Positions 48,901-61,009 of a stretch of DNA of 64,000 nt are shown piece after piece. Numbering within the stretch: the first letter of the stretch is position 1; each line of letters opens with the position of its first letter. Where the stretch lies: the NCBI GenBank assembly GCA_028023455.1, contig JAQFVV010012509.1, positions 2,174,001 to 2,238,000 on the forward strand. Direction: 5' to 3'. This stretch comes from Epiperipatus broadwayi (lineage: Eukaryota; Onychophora; Udeonychophora; Euonychophora; Peripatidae). The notes under the pieces were generated by a model. It saw nothing but the letters and a program-made list of their open reading frames with translations. It was not told where the DNA came from and did no database searches. The position numbers were made by a program, and so were the translations under genes.

Positions 48901-50286
48901 ATTTAGTCTTTTGAGTATTTTCTGCTTATATTCATTTTGGGAGGTGAAGCTGATTGTGCTGCATTTCTATTCTTGATCTAGCTGTTATTGGTAGTTTGAG
49001 GTCCCAAATCTATTATATCATTCAGAGTGGAAAGGAATACAATGCTTAGGTCAGAATCTTAAATTTGAGTATCCTCAAATAGCACTTCTTTAAGAATTGT
49101 ATTGGGATAAAGATCTGAAGCTAGTATAAGAACTACTAATCTAGTATGAACTGACAATTTTACATTTAAACCTTGATCAATCGAGTGATAAATTATATAC
49201 TGTAATTTCTTTATGACTTTGATTACCTTAATGATAATAAACTTCTGTTGTACCATATATCCTGGAGCATGAGTTTCCCTTTATTAATAAATATTATATG
49301 GGGATGGTCTGTTTGCATCAGATACATGCTGAACTTACAGTCTTGTGCATCTCCATGATCTAGGGCACTAAAAAGAACTTTATTTATGAAGTCAAGCATG
49401 TATGACGAAATGAAGATATTCCTGATAATTGGATATTAACACTGATTTTACTGTGATCTTTGTTATATCATTTATTATCTCCATGCACATCTGGAAGGCC
49501 TAAACCTTCTTTGGTTATCAAGTTTTGCGTGTTGTGCATCTTGACCATTACAATATGGTTGTTTTATTTATTTTATCGATATCTATATAAGCAATTTTGT
49601 TAAAAAATTTTAAATATAGATATATATTGACTAAGATCAATTCAAAGTTACTCTAAGTTATTTATAAGCAATACACAGTAAATGCCATGTAATTTCCTGT
49701 CTACGTAATGTACAATTATATATAAGCAGTTATCTTTGTTAACATTACAGTGCAATTACAGCATTTCTTTTTAAATAAAACTTGATTACTACAATAATTA
49801 TTACTTTATTTATAATTAAAAAGTAATTTATAATATACAAATCAGAACTCTGAAAAGTCTTCTAGTATAAAATTGGTTTATCTATTTACATTTGTAATTA
49901 TTAAGGTTTTAGCTTAGTTAATGAAAGAGATTATTTTGAAACTTATCCGGTCAGCTTTGTATTTTGACAGTTAAGAATTAAAAAATTGACTATTATATAT
50001 ATATATTACCTATATCTTACTTTATACAGAATTCACTAAAGGACACTTGAATATTCTGATTTATATTTTATAAACTAAGTTAAAATTTTAATTTTGACTT
50101 TTTATAAAATAATTATAGCACAGAGATACTTGGACATGAATCAGATAATATCTAGTACTTAGCAGTAGTAATCGGAATGAATTATTCTTTTCCAGGGTCA
50201 TTATTGCAAGAAAGTTTTAAGTTATTAATTTTTACAAAAATAAAATACACATTAAATTTTATAAATATTAAAAAAAAAATCAATAC
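45993..50286. other. POR intron, unannotated
   Basis: AT-rich. Includes a TA microsatellite at about 47037-47059 and T runs. No element or exon was recognised apart from isolated short frames. Confidence 0.5.
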
Positions 50287-50554
50287 CTTCTACTTTAGCA
50301 AAATGCCTCTCTTGAATAAATCCTCGGAAAGGGGCAAGCCCTGTTCCTGGTCCAATCATGATAACTGAAGTTTGATGCTTAAATGGAAGTCGAAACTGTG
50401 AACGTCTGACAAAAATTGGAACCCGAGGAGGATTACCATTATCTGTAGGTATTTTTTTTGATAACCAGTTAGTAGTCACACCTTTATTAGTACGACCCGT
50501 TAATGTTTGATATTTAATAACAGAAGCCGTAATATGAATACTAGTGGGATGAAG
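50287..50554 (-). CDS. POR: NADPH-cytochrome P450 reductase, internal coding exon (FAD/NADPH-binding part)
   Basis: The exon is 268 bp: 89 codons plus one base. It begins LHPTSIHITASV directly after the acceptor TTTTACAG and ends ...FAKVE plus G before the donor GTATTG. It joins in phase 0 to the exon at 61700. Visible family motifs are GRTNKGVTTNW (FAD pyrophosphate loop, GVATNW in mammals), VPIFVRRSQFRLP, and GPGTGLAPFRGFIQER, the NADPH-binding glycine-rich loop. The match to POR is close and uninterrupted, and no stop falls inside the exon. The 11.1-kb intron upstream carries two Penelope-like elements, an LTR and a hAT copy. Confidence 0.96.
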
Positions 50555-50763
50555 CTGTAAAATAATGATAAAATGTTTGACAATATTTCAAGATATGTAC
50601 ATTCATATAATATACATTATTCCATTTAAACATGTTTGTTATAAAATAAAATATAATTTAAACCACAATGATCAGCATATATTAGGATTTGTAATTACTA
50701 AATTATAGATTATTTTATGACATACATTGAAGGGTAAGATTAATCCTTCATTACTAATTATTA
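50555..50763. other. POR intron edge
   Basis: AT-rich intronic DNA upstream of the exon acceptor; nothing else seen. Confidence 0.5.
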
Positions 50764-52436
50764 TATGAAAATTTACCCCAAATTCACCACTCAACAGACT
50801 TGCCAAGAAAATATACTCTAAAACACTACCAATGGTTCACTGCTACAAGCAGACCTCATGTGTAAAGAACTACAAAATAACATATTTAACCTAAACATCA
50901 CCTACAATTCCACTTGCCTCCCATACGCTCTTAATATTAAAAGAACTTTTAAATAAGTTAATTGCTTCAGAACCAAAAATGTTTAATAATAAAGATTATT
51001 TAATTCTTCTTTTTATGTAATTTCTCTCAAAAAAGACAATCTTAGTTTCATCAAAATTAATAGTGTGGTCTGTATCTTTTTCATGGATATATAAAGCAGA
51101 ACTAAGATATTTATTTCTAACTCTACTTATATGTACTCCTTATTCTTTCATTTAAGTTCAAACTACTCGGACCTATATATATCTTCTTACAAAACAAGGG
51201 ATAATATACACTATTCAAAAAATAGTCTTTTTATCAAAAATTTCCTTTGTATTATTTTATTAATAATTAGTCATTAAACTAATATACATGTACTTTGTGG
51301 ATTTTTAACTATAAATGAATTCTCTCACTTTCCAAACACAAGATAAAGTCTTTGTGAAAAGACAGAATGAATCCATCTATCTTTTCGCCCCATTTTTTTT
51401 TATTTATGGGCAAATCTTAAGTATTTGGAAATGAGAGTGTGAAGATGTTAAGTGATCACTTCAAAATTACTTTTACCAAGTGCATGTGCATTAGCTTAAT
51501 GACTAATTATTAATATTGTAGTTTATACAATATAGCGCTATATAAAATAAATATCTTATTTGTATTATTTAATAAATTATTCAAAGTTATACCTCTTTTC
51601 CAAGCAATTTTCTTATTTCCAAACAAATTACTATTTTTACATACAATTTTATAAAAAGACAATTTAAATGGCAAAGAAATAAAATCATATTTTTCTTTGT
51701 CCTTTACATCATTACAAATATTATTATTACATAAAATACTTTTAGCAAATTTATCTGAGTAGTCAACACTCAAATAGCCTTTATAACAGTGACTTCTTTG
51801 AAACAAAGCTATCCCACTAAAATTATTTAATATCTTATTTCTATAACAATAATTTCTTAAAGCAGCTACATTATGAGATACACATCGATAGCTATCACAT
51901 TTAATTACAAACCTTAACTCTTTACTCTTAACATAATGATACATACCAAACAATTATTCTTTACATTTCTAATCACTAATAGATCTAAAAATTTTAATTG
52001 AACAAAATCTAACTCTCCTCCTCCTACCATATATTTATAGAAGGATCAAAACAATTAAACTTATTTACCAACTCTTTCAATTTATCATTCTCAACTACAA
52101 ATAAACAATCATTCATATATCTAACAAATAACTTTAAATATAAACAATCCTTCTTAATAATAATTTCCTCTTCCAAATAATTAATATACACTGAATAAAT
52201 TAAAGGAGAAATAATTTATCCTATTATCCACCCTTCCTTAATCTTATAAAAATTATCATTGTAAGTAATATATAGAGAATCCTCCAATAATAAAAGCAAG
52301 GTTTTTAATAACTTTAATTTTATTCTTTGACAAAGATTCATGTTTAACCAACACAGACATAAGAACATCAATACTGCTTAATCTATTAACAGATTGATAC
52401 GTATTCACAATATTCAAATTACCAAATACCTAATTA

Positions 52437-53001
52437 TTGATAAACAGAGCAAAACTCTCCATACAGTATTGCCACCTGGGCTAAACAGAGTAATCAATGG
52501 ATGCCAGAAGGCTTGTGCATAAAATCCCTATCTAATGCCTACTCATCCAATATCCCCAGACTAGTTTCTGGCTTGTGGCCTTCGTCAGTGAGGAGCTTTG
52601 GATCTGAGAGCACTGCATCTAGATCTTAGGATCTAATGCAACCCTCTAGCAACCATCTTTTATCTCTACTTAACTACAAAACTATGAGAATGAAATTGAA
52701 AACACAAAAAAATATTTTCAATCTAAGCTCAATAGCTTATATAGTCATATGGGTCTGAACTCAGTTCAGCACCCATACATTTTGGTGTCTTTGGCTCTTT
52801 TACAACCATAGCCACAAGCCAGAAACTAGTCTGGGGATATTGGATGAGTAGGCATTAGTTAGGGATTTTATGCACAAGCCTTCTGGCATCCATTGATTAC
52901 TCTGTTTAGCACAGGTGGCAATACTGTATGGAGAGTTTTGCTGTTTATCAACAATTAATGTGCTAGTATAGGAAATGTGATCATGTGATGCTAAATGGTT
53001 T
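52437..53001. mobile_element. Hammerhead-like repeat, inverted-dimer copy inside Penelope (copies 4 and 5)
   Basis: Flanked by AAATACCTAATTA at 52424-52436 and 53002-53014. The plus-strand Penelope copy has the corresponding site only once (about 58125-58137), proving the insertion. The element is a minus-strand unit (52800 down to 52441) joined at GCCAC to a 5'-truncated plus-strand unit (52811-53001). Arms of about 130 bp (GCTTGTGCATAAAATCCCTA) are inverted. The minus unit is full length, ending at GTGGCTATGGTTGT like copy 1. Confidence 0.88.
52553..52597 (-). ncRNA. Hammerhead-ribozyme-like core, copy 4
   Basis: Minus strand: CTCCTCA, CTGACGA, AGGCCACAAGCCA, GAAAC, TAGTC, TGGGGA. Here stem I is the best of the family: TCCTCA pairs with TGGGGA over six positions, including one G-T. 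The plus-strand partner unit keeps only GCCACAAGCCAGAAACTAGT (52811-52830) and has lost CTGACGA. Confidence 0.58.
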
Positions 53002-54213
53002 AAATACCTAATTACTTTGCATTTTAAAATTATTAAACTTATCAAAAGCCTCAAAAGAAGAAGAAACTTTATAATGACCAAAATCAAACTGTTTTAAAAA
53101 AATTATTCAAGAACCTAGAAATACCCTCCACAAGACTACCTGTAAAATCAAAAATAAATCTTAAAATAAATCCATCTTTGTAAATCTTACTATTCATAAA
53201 TATCTTAGCTGATATGAAATCATTAGGATAACATTTTAATAATCTACTCTATTAAAAAATTTTAAATTTACTATTTTTTTCATAATATCTGTTAACCTCC
53301 TTTTAATCACATTGCGAGGATCTTTATCTAAAAATGTATATTTACCATTACTTAATTCTTTATTCATTTTTTACTTAAACTCATTTCCTTTCATAATGAC
53401 AAACCAGCCACCTTTGTCATCATGGGAAATGATCACATCATTAGCAATTAACATATTCTTAAGATGTCTAACCTCAGGAGGATTAGAATAATTTTTTCTT
53501 TCCTTTTAAAGCCTTCATTTAAAACCAATTGAATGCCAACTTTCTGCCCATCAATCAAATTACTAGATTCGATAGATGAAATTGCATTAAAAACTACATT
53601 TTTTGAATGAAAAGAAACAAAATTAGGACATTCGAACCTCTAATTCTCTATAATTTAACGTAACATCAAAAAGATTAACAACTTTATTAATAGAAACATT
53701 ACTCTCAAATACCCTATCACTACAATAAACTTTATTCATTTTTCCAAGCAACCATTTTAATTTTCTTTAGTACTTCCTACAATAGAAATTTGATCTATTT
53801 TTTCTAAACTGCTTAATGAAGAAATTTAAAATTGAATAATTAAAACTTGCCTCTTGTCTAAACAATACCTATTTCTTTCATATTCATAAATAAATTTGTA
53901 AAACTTAATAAGTTGTAAATTCAAAATTAAATTCCGATTTAACAACTTTCTATTCTTCTTAAAATTAATAATACAACTTCTAGGAAAAACATTAAATTCC
54001 CTACATTTTTTAAGAAAATAAATCTGCCATCTTAAAGATTCTATCCTATCACTCAATCTAGATAACTTTTTAATCCTCCTAATATCATTCAATGGAAAAT
54101 TAGTAAAAATTAAACCCCACAATCAAGAACACCAATAAATAACAAATACACATCTAAATTAACAAAAAAAAAACCCCACACCAAAACACACACAATTTTT
54201 TTTCTATCTATGG

Positions 54214-54252
54214 TTATGAATATGAGGCAAAATGCCTCGAAAGTGCTCAGCT
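54214..54252 (+). other. Conserved hairpin of Penelope leader
   Basis: ATGAATATGAGGCAAAATGCCTCGAAAGTGCTC forms a perfect GAGGC/GCCTC hairpin followed by GAAAG. It lies on the strand opposite to the surrounding element, about 90 bp upstream of its first codon. It resembles 17038-17078 (inverse orientation) and loosely a hammerhead stem II plus GAAA, but the CTGANGA box is not intact. Confidence 0.45.
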
Positions 54253-55123
54253 GTTAATCATTTTATTGATTCATATAAGTATTTATTATAGCTTCTCTTT
54301 CCAGCGTCTCAACACCCTTGTAACTTTGTTATTTTTATATCTATTTAAATTTTATTGTATAACACAACCTTCTAATCAACAAATATTACAAAGCAAAATC
54401 AACATATATATAACTAAAAGAATACAAACATATACCACTCCAACAACATTTATCCAATAAAAACAACATATATAAATAAATAAAATATATAAAAAATAAA
54501 AATAAAGTAAAACAAAAACTATATCAGCAACATTACCTTAAATGCAAAAAATCTCATCAAAATGGTAAATGTTGAAAACAAAAAGCAAAACTAGTCAATA
54601 AATAATTGAAATTACCCCAAATTCACAACTCATCCAGAGTAACCATGAACATAAACACTACCAATGGTTTCACTGCTGTAAACAGACTTCTCAAATATAA
54701 AGAACTACAGAATAACATATTTAAACTAAACATTACTCACATTTCCACTTATCTTCCATAAACCCTGAATATTAAAAGAACTTTTAAATAAGTGGAATTG
54801 TGGGTAATGTTTAGTTTAAATATGTTGTTATTTTGTAGTTCTTTACACTTGAGAAATCTGCTTGTAGCAGTGAAACCATTGGTAGTGATTTAGAGTTTAC
54901 TTTCTTGGCTAATCTGGTTGAGTTGTGAATTTGGGATAATTTTGATTATTTATGCTTACATTTTGATGAAATTCTTTGCATTTAAGATTGCTGTTGTAGT
55001 GTAAAGGCTTCTGTTTTATCTTCTTTTTTTTATACATTTGAATTTATTTATATATGTTGGTTTTGCTGCATGAGTGTTGCTGGAAGAGTATATGTTTGTA
55101 TCCATTTAGTTATATACTGAAGC

Positions 55124-55200
55124 AATGGATCTGAAGTCCGATCCATGCTTCACAGCCTCCTATAAACTTAATTAGTATTATAGACCTGAATTAAGCTTAT
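55124..55200 (+). mobile_element. SINE-like fragment related to 8125-8270
   Basis: GGATCTGAAGTCCGATCC then GCTTCACAGC matches GGATCTGAGTTCGATCC and GCTTCACAAC at 8140-8170. Diverged B-box region of a dispersed tRNA-derived repeat. Confidence 0.45.
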
Positions 55201-55699
55201 AGTCCAATATCAGCAGGGTTTTGCATTAAAGCTAAAATTAATTAAGCTTATTAAATTTGTATTGCAGTTAAATATTTTGTGTAAATAAATTCCATTCTAA
55301 GATTAGATTTCTGTTAATAAAAATTACTTGTAAAATCTATTAGTCAAACATATATATACGTCAAGCATATATATATGAGTTAATGCAAAATTCTGCTGAA
55401 ATAAAATGCTTATTTATTAAAAGAAATAAGAATGTACTTTTCTTTTTAAATCTTGTTATAATATTTAGTATGATTTGATTTTGAGATAAGCCCACCAACA
55501 TTTTCTAAAAGAATATTTTTAATTAATTAGCCCATTCAAGGCAAATTAAAGATGGCCTTTTCTTTCTTTTTTAATTAATAAAATTCAAAGTTTAAAGAAA
55601 GAAATTTAGAAGAAAAAAGTAAAAGTTATTTTTAGAAAATGTTACCTTGAAACAAAGGAGTGTGGGTGGGATTATCAAGATCTAAGATCATACAAACAA

Positions 55700-55795
55700 T
55701 AAAGGATTATTCAGATTTCCCTTTTGGAAATTACATTCAGAGTTTTCTTGCTGGCATTCAGATTTCCCTTTTGGAAATTTCATTCAGATTTCTCT
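55700..55795 (+). repeat. Short tandem duplication
   Basis: TTCAGATTTCCCTTTTGGAA occurs at about 55710 and 55757 with a CATTCAG follow-on in both. It lies in the 2-kb insertion and in an 84-codon frame of unknown meaning. Confidence 0.7.
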
Positions 55796-57314
55796 TGGGA
55801 GAACTCTTGCAGATTTTGCTTTTGCTTGTTGAGATTTTATTCCAAAAAGTTATACAACTGTCGTCTTCAAAATCATGGAGAAGTTTGAACATGCTCAAGC
55901 TAAAAGTCATATGAATTTGATGGATTCTACTATGCATGGCTAGGCAAATAAATAGCTTTGCCTATCACCGAGGTTCCTAAATACCATCTAAAATGCTGTA
56001 GTATCCACCTAATAGTGATCTGAACTCTGTGCCGTGTCTGTAGGACTTTTCGTGAAACCATGCTACATATTTCCATTTTCATTGTCCGGACAAATACCTA
56101 TCGATGGTTGGATCAAGCACGCCGCCGCCGAACAGGAGCAAGGAAACAGGATGGTAATCATATCTCTCCTCCATTGAAGTATTTACTTTCTACCCTTTTG
56201 TTCATACCTTTCTTAATTGAATTATATTATGAATTATTTTATTTAATGATATTTGTAATGTAACCATTTTATTAGACTAGTCTTAAATATATATATATAT
56301 GTGATCATCTATCTATATTTAACCTTTTTTCCTTTGCTATTCTTCATTACTAACATGTGTAAATATTTTGTATTCCATTGCGATTAAGTTTAAAAGTTAA
56401 TTTTTTTTTCATTTAAAATCTCTTTAAATTTTATTTACGTTTCTAAATTCCATACGAGTAAGTTTCCTTTGTTTGCCAACTTGATCTCCTCAATAACGCC
56501 TCTTTTGTCCGCCAGTAGTTTATTACATATATATGATTTAGCTATATATGTTTTAAATAATTTTTAAACTGTCTGTTTTTAGTGCAAAGCAATTAGAAAA
56601 TGCTTTGTACTTTATTGAGGAGATTCAAGTTGTCAATCTTATTAAAATTGGGAAGAAAAGACTTAGACCGCAAAAATATTATATCATTTAATCTGTTTTT
56701 AGTGTCTAATTAGTTTTCATTAATTTAGGGGAATAGCGGAAGCCATTAAATCATTATTCATATTTTAAAGTTGTTAATTAAACATATTATTTAACTATAA
56801 AAAGCTTGAGTTTCCTAATTTTATTATGATAATGCTTTATTTTACTTTTCCAATGATCCAGGCACACAAAACACATATTTCTTAGTACTTTTATTGCACA
56901 TTTAACTATTTAGCTCCGTAGGTGTTCCCATCCATGTCTCTACCTCTGTTGCTAAGCTTTGTGGCCGGTGAGAAAATAATTTATATGTGTCTCAGATAAT
57001 GTTGTTTGTTTGTAATTAGCCTCGAGAATAGGCAAATAGGGCAGAGGTCATAGTATTCTTGATTTAATATCTCGCGTATGGATGGCCTCGAGGTACTTTC
57101 GCCTAGTATTTGAACTGGGTTAAACCAACATACATCATCTGACTGTCACAATACAGTATATTTTTTTTGCTTTGTAATGTTTGTTGGTTAGAAGGTGGTA
57201 TTATACAATAAAATTTAAATAAAAAAAAATTTTTTTTAAATATATAAAAAAAAAGTGTATATTTTGTATTTTTTTTTTTGTTTGTTAATTTAGATGTGTA
57301 TTTGTTATTTGTAG

Positions 57315-58222
57315 TTGTTCTTTATTATGGGTTTGTGGGATTTAGTTTTTACTAATTTTCCATTGAATGATATTAGGAGGATTAAAAAGTTATCTAGATT
57401 GAGTGATAGGATAGAATCTTTAAGATGGCAGATTTATTTTCTTCTATTAATAAAATTGTTAATCTTTCTGATATTAAATGATAAAGAAATAGAGATTCTT
57501 GGTAAAGGCCCTCATTTTGTTCCTTTTTATTCAAAAAATATAGTTTTTTTAATACAATTTCATCTATTGAATCTAGTAATTTGAGTGATGGGCAGAAAGT
57601 TGGCATTCAATTGATTTTAAATAAAAGCTTAAAAAGGAAAGAAAAATTTCTTGTTAATCCTGCTGAGGTTAGACATCTTAAGAATATGTTAATTGCTAAT
57701 AATGTGATCATTTCTCATGAAGACAAAGGTGGCCGGTTTGACATTATGAAAGGAAATGAGTTTAGGTAGAAAATGGGTAAATAATTAAGTAATGGTAAAT
57801 ATACATTTTTAGAAAAAGATCCTCACAATGTGATTAAAAGGAGGTTAACAGATATTATGGAAAAAATAGTAAATTTAAAATTTTTTAATAAAGTAGATTA
57901 TTAAAATATTATCCTAATGATTTCATATCAGCTAAGATATTTATGAATAGTAAGATTTACAAAGATGGATTTATTTTAAGATTTATTTTTGATTTTACAG
58001 GTAGTCTTGAGGGTATTTCTAAGTTCTGGAATAATTTTTTAAAACAATTTGATTTTGGTCATTACATAGTTTCTTCTTCTTTTGAGGTTTTCGATAAGTT
58101 TAATAATTTTAAAATGCAAAATAATTGGATATTTGGTAATTTGAATATTGAAAATATGTAACAATCTGTTGGTAGATTAAACAGTATTGATGTTCTGTTC
58201 TAATGCCCATGTTGGTTAAACA
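57315..58222 (+). pseudogene. Penelope-like polyprotein pseudogene, N-terminal half
   Basis: 57315-57440 repeats FTNFPLNDIRRIKKLSRLSD of the minus-strand copy. 57581-57769 contains NNVIISHEDKGGRFDIMKG, the RT-proximal block with DKGG. 57943-58161 contains FLKQFDFGHYIVSSSFEVFD. It stops before the RT catalytic box because an LTR element interrupts it. Frameshifts occur at about 57440 and 57800. Confidence 0.85.
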
Positions 58223-58811
58223 TGTGTTATAGTTCAGTAGTGGACTATTCCAGATTCCTTCCTTATCTGATCGCATTGAGCATTGTTTGCCTCTGGCCAA
58301 TATACTGATGTACAGATAAACACATACTCAATAATTAGTACAGGATAATAAGCAAGTATAATTGCTGAATCCAAATGCTCCAGTGAGGTTAGGGATTTGG
58401 CAATAAATAGTCAGCTTTTTGGAGGAAAAGGGAGAGAACGTCTGTCTAACCTACAAAGACAGTGCGCGTTCTCCAGAAGAAGCCCTGCTAATCTAAACAG
58501 CAGTAAGCATTCGTACAATAGCAATATGCTATTTGTCAGCAGCTAGGAAAGTCCACATAAGGACCAGATGCTGCTAAGACTACTGCCGATCCAAGGCAAG
58601 CTGTCTAGCACAGCAGGAAGAGTCGTTCTCCCTACCCATGAGGCAAGCTACTGGAAGCAGTAGATTGTGAAGACTTGGATCCAAGAGTTCACCTTAGAAA
58701 TATTATTTTGTATTGTATATATTTGTAAAGATAATAAATATTATATTAATTATAATACTGGTGTACCTTATTTTCTGTAGGTTAGGTCTGTACTTCAGAC
58801 CAAACACAACA
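58223..58811 (+). repeat. LTR of an LTR retrotransposon, with primer-binding site downstream
   Basis: Starts TGTGTTATAG where the Penelope sequence breaks off and ends ACAACA at 58811. It is followed by GATTTTTGGCGCAGTC, which resembles the TGGCGC-type primer-binding sites of Ty3/gypsy and related elements. It is GC-richer than its surroundings, with a likely poly(A) region near 58730 (AATAAA). The internal region seems lost after about 58930, and no matching 3' LTR is in the window. Confidence 0.7.
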
Positions 58812-58993
58812 GATTTTTGGCGCAGTCAGACAAAATAATTTTTTTTTCCCCACGGCTGAAAAAATAAGAACATAAATACACGAGTGCACACTTGTATAGA
58901 CACTCATTAAGTTGCGAACTGGTGATTAGACATTGAAAAGAACTGTCGTCTTATTTTTGTACCCAAATTCAATTATATAGGCCAATCTACAAA

Positions 58994-60530
58994 TTGAATA
59001 CAAAGAGACATGATACACTATTTCATTTTTTAAATAACAGTTCAACCTCTCAAGAAAAATTGAATGAAAGTAAAATTGGGAGACCACTAAAAAAAGGAAT
59101 ACATCTTTCTTCATTAGATGTTACAATGGTGAATATTTGTGATATGGATTTATTCTTTGGTCTAAATCTAGAACAAGATATACACCTAATGTGTGTGATC
59201 TTTCATGATGTTCAACCTAACGATGCAATGAAACCATCAAAAATGTTACAATATTTGAAGTTGAAACATTCAGCTGCTGATAAAATCAGATCGATATCAC
59301 TTTCTAATAATATTTTTAGAAGATTAATTGCTACACTGTCAGAAACACAGAACATCAGCTAATAAACAAGATTAAGGAATCAAAAATATTTGCAGTTCAA
59401 ATGATAAATCATCTGATATTTTCAAAAAAACTATATTAATTGTTACATTATATTATTGACTTTATTTCTGAAGATATTAAAGAATTTCTGTGTCCTGTAG
59501 AACTAGCTTCATACGTAACAAGCACTGAAATTTTTAATGCATTAAATTCTTACATTAACAAACATGATTGGGGTTGGAAAAATTATATAGGTTTATATAC
59601 TGACAGGGACAAGCATTGAGGTGTTACTAAAAAAATTCCAGAAGTAGCAATTCCTGATTTATTAATTCCACATTGCATAATACATCGGCAGCATTGAATG
59701 AAGTTTTAACTGAATCTATAAAAATCGTAAATCTTGGTAAAGAAAGTAATCTAAATTCCAGACTTTGTTAAGAATTTGGAGCAGAATACAAAGAATTATT
59801 ATTACATATTAAAGTTAGAAAGCTCTTTCAAGGTAAAATGCTAAGCAGACTATTTGAATTAAGATTAGAAATATTCTTATTTGAAAAAAATCACTTGTAA
59901 ATTATTTTTGTGAAATCGAATGGGTTGCAAATATTTTCCTACACTAATGACTTAAATTTAAGTCTATACATAAGTGGGAAGGAATGTATTTCATTTATAT
60001 AAAAAAAATCAATGGATTTAAAAGAAAATTTAATTTTGGCCGAGCCGAGTAAAAGAAAGTGTGATCACTTATGACGGTTTTATTAATGAGCACCAAGATA
60101 TGAACAAATTGAAATTAAATAAAATTACCTAACACCATATACAATCATTGTATGATGGTTTTGAAAAATATTTTCCATCCAAAATAAACCTGTGTGAGAT
60201 AAATTTATGGATTACAAACGTTTTCAGAGATCTTAGGAACAACACCACAAATTTAAATAATCAAGAACATGAATGTTTCTTAGAAATTAGTTCAGATTTG
60301 ACATTAAAATCAAACTTTCCCACAGTGAATTTAATTATATTTTAGATCAAAATGAATACCCAAGTCTGTTTAAAAAGTAATGAAAATGCTCCTCTCTTTC
60401 ATGACAACATATCTGTGTGAAAGGGGATTTTTGGCAATGTGCACTGTAAACAACAAACTCGGGAAAATGCCTTTTGATAGATTCATCTCTTCAGCTCACA
60501 TTAGTCAATTTAACACCAAATCATGAATTA
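58994..60530 (+). pseudogene. Second hAT transposase pseudogene (ZBED5-like)
   Basis: 58994-59362 is open for 122 codons and contains GVIFHDVQ-like sequence followed by DAMKPSKMLQYLKLKHSA, the BED finger tail. After frameshifts, 59690-59870 reads LNEVLTESIKIVNLGKESNLNSRLC, then ELLLHIKVRKLFQGKMLSRLFELRLEIFLF. That is the family's central block, normally HTEVRWLSRGKVLxRxFELR. At 60340-60530 the C-terminal dimerisation block appears as DQNEYPSLFKK and later SSLQLTLVNLTPNHELL. Gene order is complete from N- to C-terminus, but stops and frameshifts disable it. No terminal inverted repeats were found. Confidence 0.82.
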
Positions 60531-61009
60531 CTAATTGAAAGCAAACAACAAAAACAATCACATTAAAATTTTAAATTGAAAATCACTTTATTACTACTAT
60601 CTTGATGAGTTCTTTGGCTTTTAATTTTGTTTTCAATATTACTTGTAACAATTATTACGTGATTATATTACAGTAATTATTATATGACTTGTAATTTCTG
60701 AATCAATCAATATGATTTTCTGTGATTTTTATGAAATATTTATTAATTATTCTTAATTAACATTATCTCTGTAATAATTATATAGCTTGCAATTTTATAA
60801 ATGTACTTTTTACAAGTAATCAATTATTCTTGGGCTCATTATTCTGTGATTTTTTTTTTGAATTTTATTGTATGAATAATATTATAATTAACGATGACAT
60901 TATGTCAATGTTACGTGAGTAAAAAAAATAGCATGCTTTACAGAAATTGAACTGGTAATATATATATATAATATCACAAATACAAAAAAAAATAAGATAA
61001 TTTATTTTA
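60531..61009. other. POR intron, unannotated
   Basis: AT-rich tail between the hAT pseudogene and a Penelope fragment. Nothing recognised. Confidence 0.45.

Larger units (their letters stand above)
51040..54122 (-). pseudogene. Penelope-like polyprotein pseudogene (RT + GIY-YIG endonuclease)
   Basis: 54122-53826 encodes the N-terminal part (LNDIRRIKKLSRLSDR, then LKKCREFNVFPRSC). Near 53440, DDKGGWFVIMKGNEF corresponds to the RT block with ADKGG. At 52320-52010 the frame reads YITYNDNFYKIKEGWIIG, then ISPLIYSVYINYLEEE and RYMNDCLFV. The last is the catalytic RYVDD box with one Asp changed to Asn. 51953-51510 holds the connector region, rich in Cys, Tyr and Asn. At about 51200-51040, IYIGPSSLNLNERIRS and then SALYIHEKDTDHTINFDETK are the GIY-YIG endonuclease motifs. 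Multiple stops make it inactive. Confidence 0.85.
50764..54783 (-). mobile_element. Penelope-like retroelement, minus strand, with terminal direct repeats
   Basis: Near-complete structure. The pLTR-like repeats lie at 54610-54783 and 50770-50960 in the same orientation, sharing CACTACCAATGG, AAAGAACTAC and AAAGAACTTTTAAATAAG. Between them, on the minus strand, are the N-terminal domain, the reverse transcriptase and a GIY-YIG endonuclease. The coding parts are frameshifted. A hammerhead-like repeat (52437-53001) is inserted in the RT. A second copy of the same family, in the opposite orientation, starts immediately at 54784. Confidence 0.88.
55115..57160. mobile_element. About 2-kb insertion in the plus-strand Penelope copy
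   Basis: Comparison with the minus-strand copy shows continuous leader sequence (...TAGTTATATA then TTTGCTTTGTAAT...) where this block sits. The ends ATATACTG (left) and CAGTATAT (right) are inverted. A SINE-like head with GTCCGATCC is at 55124. A GC-richer patch (56080-56155) reads DQARRRRTGARKQDG before GTAATC. Another patch (56900-57130) is also GC-richer. Family unknown. Confidence 0.5.
54784..58222 (+). mobile_element. Penelope-like retroelement, plus strand, 3'-truncated
   Basis: Begins with the inverse of the pLTR of the neighbouring minus-strand element (54786-54960: TGGAATTGTGGG...CCATTGGTAGTG). It then carries the same leader and coding region up to GGTTAAACATG at 58222, where an LTR begins. 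A block of about 2 kb (55115-57160) absent from the minus-strand copy is inserted in the leader. A smaller block carrying the hairpin of the other copy is missing. Confidence 0.85.
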
